A stretch of DNA of 64,000 bases. Source: Cryoendolithus antarcticus (Eukaryota; Ascomycota; Dothideomycetes; Cladosporiales; Cladosporiaceae). The stretch lies in assembly GCA_002077065.1 (NCBI GenBank), contig NAJO01000073.1, positions 1-64,000 of the forward strand. Direction: 5' to 3'. Position 1 is the first letter of the stretch, and each line of letters starts with the position of its first letter. Shown piece by piece: positions 57,201 through 64,000 of the stretch. The notes under the pieces were generated by a model, which had not been told where the DNA came from, made no database searches, and saw nothing but the letters and a program-made list of their open reading frames with translations. A program made the position numbers and the translations under genes.

Positions 57201-57766
57201 ACAGAATCCGCCCAACAACCTCGCATCCCTTCCCCATCAAGCTCCTGCACCCCTCGATCTTCGAGTTGGTGGGTCTCCCAAAGAACTACGACGTCCTCAC
57301 CGAACTCGCCATCCGCCGCAAATGCCCCACAACCGGCAAAGAAATCTCCGACCCAGCAGTCTGCCTCTTTTGTGCCGAGATCTTCTGCTCCCAAGCAACT
57401 TGCTGCGAATCCCCCCTCCCCCCCTCATCCACCGCCCAAACGACCGATTTCCTCCCCTCGCAGTCCCGCGGCGGCTGCTGGCAGCACATGCAGAAGTGCG
57501 GCGGACGGCTGGGGATCTTCATCAATATTAGGAAGTGCATGGTGCTTTTCTTGCACGAGCCTATGCATGGCAGTTTCGCGCACGCGCCCTATTTGGACAG
57601 GCATGGTGAGCCTGATCCGACGTTGAGGAGGCATCATCAGTTGTTCTTGAATCAGAGGCGGTACGAGAGGTTGATGAGGGATGTGTGGTTGGGGCATGGG
57701 GTGCAGAGTTTCATTAGTAGGCGGTTGGAGGCGGATATCAATCCCGGGGGGTGGGAGACGTTGTGA
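51254..57766 (+). CDS. UBR1: N-recognin E3 ubiquitin ligase UBR1 (2,170 aa, intronless)
   Basis: The N-end-rule ubiquitin ligase, which recognises destabilising N-terminal residues and works with Ubc2/Rad6. The single exon gives 2,170 residues, near the family's usual size. The UBR box is at 91-159 (CGHIFKSGESTYSCKTC, CVLCSRCF, GNSGCCDCGD), with its Cys/His ligands intact. A ClpS-like domain for bulky residues follows (PEFSVLLWNDEKHTVRDVQ). An acidic run of Asp/Glu lies at genomic 52,497-52,575, with a short PPPPPPPGP segment after it. The RING-H2 region starts CILCQEETDD and ends FICPLCKALG, with CGHMMHFSCF between them. The C-terminal autoinhibitory/UBLC region contains CPTTGKEISDPAVCLFC and ends WGHGVQ-like sequence before GGWETL. 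The ATG at 51254 was chosen because 17 upstream codons lack an ATG. Confidence 0.95.
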   Translation: MVSAPHSSEARLASVLLSLPAGYLNRYTPTTDAVLRQHLFHSLAAYNSAYLPLFFPSGPPPPSSSEPWSLRDAQGAQDGAEYMPSARGAACGHIFKSGESTYSCKTCAADETCVLCSRCFEGSEHEGHMVYVSVSPGNSGCCDCGDAEAWKREVRCSIHSAASEQGHGKEREHVGQGTGNEVPEEVRRAVRMTIARCLDFMCDVFSCAPEQLRLQKTEESVREDERRARLSPAMYGGSDVTLGEPEFSVLLWNDEKHTVRDVQYQVAKACRTTKTIGMQRAYEVNDTGRAVVHSSTDVADLVHMAKVLEQIKITVTVRSARDTFREQMCETIVDWLGDIAGCSVGSDGQLLRNIICEEFLQPWRMGSEASNMDIGQQGIDDHEIDETRKLKSQYRNFLHGMPAGTGVTRFQVEQDEDEDGEDYEDDDEEDEDEDDDMDIDTMEAEIDDIRRAADAAIEADEAALQAGTAGMDIDLSGDDEVTGAREATMAGYPPPPPPPPGPDTATPRGQRRGAFRLIMTPTESEEGDLEATSVEVEPAESVKAPYGKMPKTPAQTRKSKPKRPQPTSRHWLVTPDAFQGPRPAEPSEDLWQRVRLDWLILYDLRLWKTLRVKLRHMYITNVATIPHFKRILGLRFAGLYTPLAELYLVADREPDHSVINLSVQMLTTPSITEEVVERGNFLTNLMAILYTFLTTRQVGYPMDVGPRAVLAFDAGSVTNRRMFHFFVDMRWLFQSEFIQSKMRAEPQYLLQILDLVKLHQGLCPNVRAMGEHVEYESDAWISASLIIKEVDRLCKAVASSFKASTFEAASQLQRAIRTVGQMTMINSFGYERKRFTAHEMRDDMAWHDTGPYDESGQVYSVPKFVVQAEYMSFHHPLHYLLSWLLEHAKSMDRDEVRNLLHFTSSDLKDPWTHARTAPAPTTLTSDELLCSIFDHPLRVCAWLAQMKAGMWVRNGITLRHQAHTYRSVSHRDIGYQRDLFMIQAGLALCGSEHEKPGERFLAQIIDRYQMGKWIKGDYSAIEGIEETQQIDVLEDMYHLLIIALSERGNLLGNATDEVSDEIIQHDVAHALCFKPLSYSDLNTRVTEKIADSEPFQRVLECMTTYRAPEGLSDTGTFELRAEYAELVDPYFAHYSRNHREEAEMLARKVVAKKSGKSVEDVVFEPRLLDLSGTLFEALPAVTRTPLFATTIAAALQYALTPRPEATKVPATRVETFLHMVLHLVVIAVLEDERIEEEGFVELAVSKEHKVAPGQWRTIVSLLVGLSEMAEYGSCMPSIKHILRKMQVRRPEKLMAAIGPAAASFALLDRNDTGSPASFSAEDKEKRKQEAAARQARVMAKMKEQQNSFLQNQGLSGFDSDEFEDIEDDMSLTSETPNLEEKRKTRSFPTGTCILCQEETDDQRLYGTFAFMGESNILRSTPTNDPDFVQEVLDLPSSLDRSAEHLRPYGVAGKNKQLVQKTSSSGETQTFERQGLSKGFPHAQHSTKGPVSTTCGHMMHFSCFENFIAATQKRQAQQIARSHPETIALKEFICPLCKALGNTFLPIVWTERECAAEHELHAAPAFGDWLATDVSKHGPDLVLLEDIAHDTPEYHQYAAGSMQRAAAYIRASFSPSLATCLSVTGPAQTGQASVRPDTRSSFRRSLSLGSLFRTNSRNSAPPMDQDAPIAAGDGARQVELSKAYLRLLETISANGLGGIEELPAGSASPVLALSRALGYSISAVEIQHRGTNSDALATSLLKDLSEQTVMHLRILSETTESYAAFHTVWRSTKGTEAMAHRQTIMEAQLFGDEPQPGMSWARATAKIPALFEEDNFLFLADWLAIVDPSVAEATSMLQLLYWAEVVKVVTMYQQVVLQPDFPNSQNGVQPSDAFARAVYAISVTGASASPLRLPYHTVQLQQLRILVEKYTLAFLRKSIILMHVRYGLDFDCPYNIDPMTSELDRLTRLLHIPTLEDAFTLYTSDTTSSTVLQRLTHRWISEADRIRPTTSHPFPIKLLHPSIFELVGLPKNYDVLTELAIRRKCPTTGKEISDPAVCLFCAEIFCSQATCCESPLPPSSTAQTTDFLPSQSRGGCWQHMQKCGGRLGIFINIRKCMVLFLHEPMHGSFAHAPYLDRHGEPDPTLRRHHQLFLNQRRYERLMRDVWLGHGVQSFISRRLEADINPGGWETL

Positions 57767-58587
57767 GTGAGAGAGGTGGGAAGGCAAGGCAATGGGGGGA
57801 TCGGCAGCTGGCGTTGCATAGCGATTCTGAAGTGGGATTCGATGGGAGGAGCTATACCCGGACTGGAGTTTGGCTGTGCATAGCATTGTATTGTAGGGTT
57901 GCTTTCGTATATACAAATCTGCCCAGCCAGCTTCTTCGCTATCCTGCCGGGGACGGTGGACGACAGTCCGACCCTGCAGTACAGGCATGGTTCGCGCTCA
58001 TCCAAACCATTTGCCCGCGACAGGCCGTTCAGGTTATGGCGCCGCTCATCGTGCATCGCCGCCTTGCTTGTGATACGCCTGCGACCTCCGCCTTTTCCCT
58101 TCGCTTCCATCGTCGCGGTGCATACGTGCGTTTTCGAGGGTTCAACTTGAGAAGCTGCGTTGGATCAGGAGTCTGTTGGCTAACGAGATATCGTGGCGGT
58201 TGGATACATGAAGATGCTAGAGCGGGCACGTACGAAGAGCGGATGTGTCGATTTGCAGCCACTGGGGACTTTCACGTTTGAGCTCCGGGTTTCAAGAACT
58301 GGTCCCTAGATGCATTTCGCATGCCAGAACGCTCATCTGACTTCGTGGAGGCTTCGTGCCGATAGCTCGGCACCATGGTACGTGTGAGAGCCTGCTTGTA
58401 GCCGGAGTGTTCGATTCCTTCAGGGCGCTTCTAGGTGGATTAGCGACGTATTGGGTGAAAGGGATGTATGTCGCTTGGCTTACCAAGGTAGACATCGAGC
58501 AGAAATCGCAATGCCAGTGGATGCAGTACAGTGCGGGTCACTGTATCATTCGAGGAGGCCCTTCTGATGGTTCATTCTTGGCAACCC
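57767..58587. other. intergenic between convergent genes
   Basis: About 820 bases between the stops of UBR1 and MRM2. The minus-strand frames at 57652-58110 and the plus frame at 57751-58281 overlap each other and read as shadows. The gap should hold both 3' UTRs. Confidence 0.45.
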
Positions 58588-59663
58588 TCAGCCATCGCCA
58601 AAGACATGGTCTTTCGAGACATTAGCTTTGCGTCTAAGTGCGACGAAGTACGCCTCGCGAGACTCTTTCCGCGACGATGCTGGCTTCACCCTGTGCACTT
58701 TCTCGAAGAGCTTCTTCAGTCGCGTTTCGAGCGCCTTCTCTTCGGCGCCTTGGTAGTACTTGCAAAGGAAATGACCTCCCGTAACGAGACAATCGTGTGC
58801 GAATGTCAGCGCGGCCAGACAAAGGTCCTGCAACATTCTGTCAACTCATGAGCCAGTCGTTCTGCACGCATTTTAGTGAAACTTACCATCGAGCCAGCAT
58901 GATCTCGAAAAGGATTACCAGAGGTGTTCATCATCCTGCGATACGGACGGTTAACGCTGTTGATCCAGGTACTCGTGCTGAGAGGCCAGGGTGCGCACAT
59001 GTCTGATAGCACCACATCCACCACGCGACCCTCCCTGGCGTCCTCTTCCCTCACCGACCGTTTCGTCGGGCTCTTTGAGAGTGACTCGTCTTCATTGTGG
59101 TCAACGGCATCGATCGCGGTGCTGTCACCAACATGCTTCACTCTCTCCATCATTCTCAGAACCTCTCCGCCCTCCACTCCTGCCTCACCAAGCCTCCCGT
59201 CTGCATCTTCGCCTCTTACAAACGCCCTGACCCTGGCCTGCACGCCCTCACTGAGGAAGTCGCCTTGTAATGCACTAACGCCCCTTGGTGGCCGCACAGG
59301 AATAATATCAATCCCCACTACTTTCCCCTCCTTGCCGACCTTGCTCCGCGCCACCTGACTCCAGCTTCCCGGTGCGTAGCCCAGATCTACCACGCTCTGC
59401 CCGTGACGGAAGAGATGGTATCTAGAATCTATCTCCAGGAGCTTGAATGCGGCGCGGGACTTGAGATCTTGCAGGGCGGAGGCGCGAGTGTGCGGGTCGG
59501 TGGACTGACGAGCAAGCCAGCGGGTGGAGGAGCTGGAGCTGGAGGATAATCGAAGCTGGACCAGGAGAATGGGGAGGGCGGCGGAGTGGGGGAGGAAGGT
59601 GGTTGGCCTACATAGCAGGTGGCGGAGTGGCGTCGCGGAGCGCAGTGCTCGGCGCGCTGACAT
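58588..59663 (-). CDS. MRM2: mitochondrial 21S/16S rRNA 2'-O-methyltransferase MRM2 (two exons, 338 aa)
   Basis: An FtsJ/RrmJ-family enzyme that methylates the ribose of a peptidyl-transferase-loop uridine in mitochondrial large-subunit rRNA. Exons are 59663-58887 and 58827-58588; the 59-bp intron in phase 0 joins AGSM to DLCLAALTFA. A basic, Ser-rich presequence precedes K74 (AAFKLLEIDSRY). The SAM-binding motif is DLGYAPGSWSQVA at 93-105, where the family has DLGxxPGGWSQ. The KDKE tetrad is complete: K74, D221 (VVLSDMCAP), K282 (GGHFLCKYYQG) and E318 (REAYFVALR). An extra polar, acidic insertion of about 60 residues lies between 150 and 212 compared with bacterial RrmJ. The ATG at 59663 gives MSARRALRS; the two codons upstream lack an ATG. 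Confidence 0.92.
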
Positions 59664-60172
59664 GTACAAGTCGCCGGCCTTGTCCTACTAATGTTCTGAT
59701 CGGTTCAAGTCCCTCTTACAATCAGGATCTGGGTCGCGTCCTGCAGCTTTCGGCATTGACGGTTGGCGGAGGTCTCTAGCGAGTAGGAAATCCTGGGAAT
59801 GTCACCGAGGTATCCCGTTCACGATCAAGGACGACTACTTGACGAGATAGATATCCTGTCTTCGTGTACTCTTCCTATGCTCTTCCAATACTCGTAAAGG
59901 GCAGCTGAAACATCAGCGCTGCAACCCTGACACGCTGCGTCATGCCATCGACAGCTGCTTGATTAAGTATATTCAGTACGTACATCTCTCTTCCCACACA
60001 GCTAGCTCGCGCCGGCCATGCAAAACCGCCGTCAGGCAGGGTATCTCTAAGCCAGTTTCTCCCATGCCTCCGATTCCCGAGGCGCTCTTTCCATTCCAGC
60101 ATTATGTACAAACAGTAGCATAACCCCAAACGCCAGTGCTATACCACTAATGTCCCGCGCTCATTGTCCAAA
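59664..60172. other. intergenic, no gene seen
   Basis: About 510 bases holding the MRM2 promoter and the 3' UTR of the next minus-strand gene. A GGTTCAAGTCC at about 59701 resembles a tRNA B box but no cloverleaf folds around it. Confidence 0.45.
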
Positions 60173-61408
60173 TCAGCTAGCAGCTCGGCTACCCGGCCGC
60201 TCGCTTCTCGACCCAGGCCTCTCAGTGCCCGAACCTGGACGCTCGACGCTCTGTCTCGATTCAAGCCTCGTCTTGCTCTCCTCAGCCTGATCGCCAGCGG
60301 ATGTTGCAGAGGTCCTCTGCACTTCCAGATCCTTCCTGCTTTGCGGTCTGCTTTCCGAAGGTGTCGGGTTTGTCCCGCTTCGGGTCCTCTGATGCCCGCC
60401 ACCTCTTCGTCCTGACGTCGAGCTAGCACTTGAGAACGACGGGCTGGGATGTATGGGTCCCGCGCTGCTGGGTGGAGGATTTGGATGATGTCCGCCTTGC
60501 GCTTTTCGTTTCCGGGGCGATTCGCGGTACTCAGTACTGCTGTCGAGGCCTGGAAGAGCAGAAAGCGGCTCATTGGAGGTCTTCGTGGCGGGAGTGTGTG
60601 GTGCCATGGACTTTGCATCCTTCGAGTCGGCCGGAGGAACCCAGTGGTGGAAGTAGATCGAAGGCGAGGAGGTGGGTTGGTCGGAGATGGACTGGCTTTG
60701 TTGCAACGGATGGGCAGAGCTCGGGTTGTTGGCTGGTGGCTGGTAGACGTACATCTCGTTCGTTGTCAGTCGAGGGAGCTGAGTATGGGTTGCTGACCGA
60801 GGGACAGAGGTGACCTCTGGTCGGCCGAGAGGCTGATAGGTCGAGAAGGAGGTCTGTAGTGGAGGTGGTTGCTGGACTTGTTCAGGTTGCTGACTAGAGA
60901 GGACCTGCACTGGGGCTGGCTGCAGGGGCGCAAAGACACCAGACGCGGGCCCAATCATTCGTGGATCTCGGGATGCTTCTGGTGAAGCTTGCAATATCTG
61001 CTGCTGCTGAGCCGCCTGCAGCTGCGCAGCGTACTGATGAAGCCACTCCATGCTGACTTGCGCTAGATTAGCGCCACCTATGCCGGCATAGATCATCGGT
61101 ACCATCTGGGGAGGGACACCGCCCTGCAAAGACTCCCTAAGCATAGATTGCTCGACTCGTCTCTGCTCGAGACGCAAAGTCTCCTGCCGAGTCTTTTCTT
61201 CTTCTTGCTTTCGCTTGTCCTCTTCTGACTTTGCGATCAGCCAATGCCGCATGGAGTCCTCCTGGCCTTGCCACTGGTTCGGCGGTTGAGGCATAGGTCC
61301 CAGTGGCTGGCCGAGCATCGATCTAGGCGGTGCGTGTGTCGCCTGACGAGTCGGATCTGGCAGAGTCATTGCAGATGGCGGCGGCAGGCCGCGATGTGGG
61401 TTGGCCAT
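60173..61408 (-). CDS. Gln/Pro/Ser-rich hypothetical protein with a charged helix (411 aa)
   Basis: A single-exon protein starting MANPHRGLPPPSAMTLPD. Its one conserved-looking block is SMRHWLIAKSEEDKRKQEEE, then KTRQETLRLEQRRVEQSMLRESLQ, then PPQMVPMIYAGIGGANLAQVS and EWLHQYAAQLQAAQQQQ. This charged coiled coil followed by a Gly-rich turn recurs, as I remember it, in uncharacterised fungal proteins. The remaining two thirds is low complexity: Gln/Pro, then Ser/Pro, with an Arg/Gly GRRGGGHQRTRSG patch. It ends in a repeat of the unit ERPGSRS (SGTERPGSRSERPGSRAAS). It is likely a nuclear, largely disordered scaffold or regulator, but no function is known to me. The ATG at 61408 was preferred over a 63-codon upstream extension of poor composition. 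Confidence 0.65.
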   Translation of the reverse strand: MANPHRGLPPPSAMTLPDPTRQATHAPPRSMLGQPLGPMPQPPNQWQGQEDSMRHWLIAKSEEDKRKQEEEKTRQETLRLEQRRVEQSMLRESLQGGVPPQMVPMIYAGIGGANLAQVSMEWLHQYAAQLQAAQQQQILQASPEASRDPRMIGPASGVFAPLQPAPVQVLSSQQPEQVQQPPPLQTSFSTYQPLGRPEVTSVPRSATHTQLPRLTTNEMYVYQPPANNPSSAHPLQQSQSISDQPTSSPSIYFHHWVPPADSKDAKSMAPHTPATKTSNEPLSALPGLDSSTEYRESPRKRKAQGGHHPNPPPSSAGPIHPSPSFSSASSTSGRRGGGHQRTRSGTNPTPSESRPQSRKDLEVQRTSATSAGDQAEESKTRLESRQSVERPGSGTERPGSRSERPGSRAAS

Positions 61409-64000
61409 TTTGGTCTCGGTAGTGCTGGCCCGCAGCGATGTTATCGGAGAATCGATCCTGGATATCGAAGTTGTGCGAAACTTGACCTCAGCAAGTTGTG
61501 ATTGAAAGTCATGGGTATGCCGGATACCGAAGTCTGTCCTTGTAGGCTGTGGGATGGTAAGCAACATAGTTGGAGAGAGCCAGGGTTGGCAAGGCAAGGT
61601 AAAAAGCAGTGTGTGGAGGGACAGCGAGGGTAGATCGCATTGACATGCGGTGCAAGTAGTGTGTCGTCAAGGGCACAGTGCAGTATCGAACACGGACCCA
61701 TTTCGGAGTAGTGAGGAATGAACGGCTGTAACGTACTTAAAGGGAATGTGTGCAGATCATCCACGCAGGCAAGACCACGCGTAACGATCATCCAAGGTGC
61801 AGATGTAGTCAGCACCGTTAGCTGTTTGTGGGACAAGCTGTGCCGGCAAGGCTGTCGATCAGCGTTACAACGGCAAACGGTGACCTGTGATTCGGCACGC
61901 ACAAGCAGGGCTGCTTGATGCGGATTGCAGCTTGGGGAAATGAACCGATTCCGCGACGTCCAATGACCCGACTTTGACGAGAGGTCTGGCCTCTTAATTC
62001 CCAGCTCGTGAGCTACTTTCGCGCTGTGAGTCGTGCTGACAGGAAGATATGTTGCTGCTTTAGGTTCGATCGGGCGCATTCACCGCTTGGCGCGTTCGGG
62101 CGTTCCGTAATCTGACATTCGACTCGAGCGAGGAAGGAGGTACAAGCAGGCGGAATCCAGACGGGCGCAAACAGATCGCGAACACCTTCCCTTCCACATG
62201 GCGTGAGGTTCTTATTATCAAGCTCCCCAGAGCAGAGATGACGAGCACTGACCGCAATTTGCGAACAGCTGTGGCGCGATGAACGTTCCTCGACTAGGTA
62301 AGCCCGTCGACACATGTGTATGGCGCACTATGCAGGGCGGCTGTGAGCCGACTATCGATCCGCCTCAGATTTGTTAGCCGCAATGCGGCTTGCAGGTGCA
62401 TGCGCCATCTCTGTGCTTTGATGTTTCATGCTTGCCATGGCTGAAGTGCAGCTTTGTGTCCAAGGCATGACAGAGGGTTGCGACATCAGGGCGACATTAC
62501 TGTACCTCTTGTGGGCTGATCTTGAAGTCGTCAATCTGGAGCACCTGCGTTGAACGTGGTTCGCCACAACGCGCAATGTGTTGGCTGCTCGTGTAACCCC
62601 GACATCGATGAAACGACCCGGGCTAACCGAGCTAGCAAGGGACAATTTCTTACACCTACCAAAGCCGAAAGTGCGATCACCAGGTACACCGTATGCGTCG
62701 ATCTACGACAGGCCTGTCAGCGAGAGCAGCAATCCGAGACGAAGTCCGGTGGACGAGGGCTGCATGTAGAAGTCCGATGTCGATCACCTTCGGGTCGACA
62801 TGCGAGCGTGTTCGCCACGAGTCACACCCTGCGTAGCCACGAGGGCTGATGAAGATCTTTCCAAGGTTTCGCTTGATGGACAAGCTCGCCGAGAAACAAC
62901 AGACTTTCAACGCTCCTGTCGAGTTCTAAGCCAGGCGGCCGCCATCAGTGCCATCACTCAATTCGAATGCAATCAAGCTACGTTGTGGCTGCTCTCCAAC
63001 GACCTGAAACAGCCCGCAGTGACAAAATCGAGCAGAGGGTTTCGGAAGCTGCCGAATGACGCACTTGGCTGCCCTGAACTCGAATCATAGGAGGCGCAAT
63101 TTGATACCCAGTCTACGTTCTTCCTACCAGACCACCAACACTACTGTACATGCACACGCAGAACTCAAGGTTAAGACGGCAGGTACTGTTCGAGACAACT
63201 TTGTCAATACTGGGCATCGGGTTACCCGATTGCCTCCACGCGACGGCCATGTGCGCTCGCGTGCGCTCAAAGGCAACGATCGACACTCACCCTGCAAGCC
63301 CCGAAAGCAACACCGTCACATTTCATCCATCGCCTCGCCTATTCTAGCAAGTTTTCTCAGGGCAAGATCTACTGTCCATCAGGTCTCGTTCTGTTGCAAG
63401 CATGATCACTTGCATTTTGCTGCGCCTCCGGCGTTCGCTTCCGCTGCGTCTAATGAATCTGGACGCATCTAAGACATTACGGCAGAGCAGGTGAGACACG
63501 CGGCAGTCTAGCGCGACCCGTGGACCTGGACTTCACATCGCCATGATCATCAATGCTGCATTTTGTGCATGTGTGCCGTCTTTCCGACTATTCACACTAT
63601 GAGCTGTGGCAACACACTGCAACTCGCGGCAACAAGCAACCCAGGACTGGTCGATGAGCAAGCTCCGTGGAGGCTGAACCTCTCACACATGACAATGCTA
63701 TGCGCCTCTCGCACTAAGTTACTCTCCACCCAACAGATCGAAGGTCAGGACCGAAGAACGTCGCGTTCAACATGCGGCGCTCCGATGCTGTTACCAGGGT
63801 TATTTATTTGATGATCATGATCATAGTCGGCTGCTTACGGACACATGCGAGGAGCTCTCGTGGCTCGTACGCTCTATGAGGACGGTCGACCGATGCACTT
63901 TCTTCTACAACACCATGGCCATCCCTTTTCATTCCCATCCGCCGTTGTCCGAGAATCGCACTATCTCAGCTCTCAAGGCTCGGGCAACCGGAGGCTCTGC
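61409..64000. other. right flank, no gene recognised
   Basis: About 2.6 kb to the window edge. The longest frame, 212 codons on the minus strand at 61441-62079, overlaps the promoter of the previous gene and has random composition. The frames at 62800-63090 and 63056-63472 have no domain I know. The palindromic TGATCATGATCA at about 63811 is the only small structure seen. Confidence 0.4.

Noticed and set aside
58407..58420. GTTCGATTCC resembling a tRNA B box
   Set aside because: There is no A box at the right distance and no acceptor or anticodon stem can be folded.
59701..59715. GGTTCAAGTCC resembling a tRNA T-loop
   Set aside because: The flanking bases do not form a T-stem and there is no cloverleaf upstream.
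61441..62079. 212-codon minus-strand frame upstream of the Gln/Pro-rich gene
   Set aside because: It has irregular composition, overlaps the promoter and N-terminal region of the neighbour, and has no domain or splice support.
62800..63090. Frame ending in LPNDALGCPELES, slightly like VFGCPEVELL at about 50,600
   Set aside because: The similarity is about six residues and could be chance; no splice junction or further block supports a third M35-like copy.
1..64000. CRISPR arrays, insertion sequences, transposons and AT-rich RIP-like blocks
   Set aside because: No regular spaced repeats, transposase or reverse-transcriptase motifs, or long AT-rich mutated tracts were seen on reading the window.

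Overview
This window looks like chromosomal DNA of a filamentous ascomycete (Pezizomycotina), most plausibly a dothideomycete. The evidence is eukaryotic housekeeping genes broken by few, short introns (mostly 49-70 bp, GT...AG), dense gene packing on both strands, a fungal Zn2Cys6 regulator and several proteins of filamentous-fungal type. Species is not determined. All gene models come from reading frames, splice-site phase and remembered family patterns; no database search was possible.

Layout. 1-6.2 kb: thioredoxin (-), a small Cys-rich protein (-), the ribosome-biogenesis helicase DBP3 (-) and a Zn2Cys6 transcription factor (+). 7.9-12.0 kb: a large five-exon gene of unknown function (+). 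12.6-18.9 kb: PhzF-like protein (-), LSM12-like protein (+), flotillin (-), a PPPY-containing hypothetical (+) and PYM (-). 19.4-25.6 kb: trehalose-6-phosphate phosphatase (+), an F-box-like gene broken by a stop codon (+), a small dual-specificity phosphatase (-) and a small hypothetical (-). 27.0-36.5 kb: a five-exon SR splicing factor (-) and GCN1 (-). 36.7-46.4 kb: a DHX29/YLR419W-type helicase (+), an FKBP-STIMATE fusion (+), a probably mitochondrial nucleotidyltransferase (-) and a TOXD-like MDR reductase (-). 46.4-51.2 kb: a gene-poor stretch with two decaying M35-like metalloprotease copies. 51.2-61.4 kb: the N-recognin UBR1 (+), MRM2 (-) and a Gln/Pro-rich hypothetical (-). 61.4-64 kb: no gene recognised.

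Several genes act in RNA metabolism and translation: DBP3 and MRM2 (ribosome assembly and rRNA modification), PYM and the SR protein (mRNA processing), GCN1 and the divergent DHX29-type helicase (translation control), LSM12 and the nucleotidyltransferase. They do not form an operon-like system.

The most unusual items are: the single-ORF fusion of a secreted FKBP prolyl isomerase to a STIMATE-type ER membrane protein that ends in a KKXX di-lysine; the about 1,240-residue unknown protein; and the tandem M35-like relics, where comparison of the two copies exposes a stop codon in one and a lost zinc ligand plus a one-base phase error in the other.
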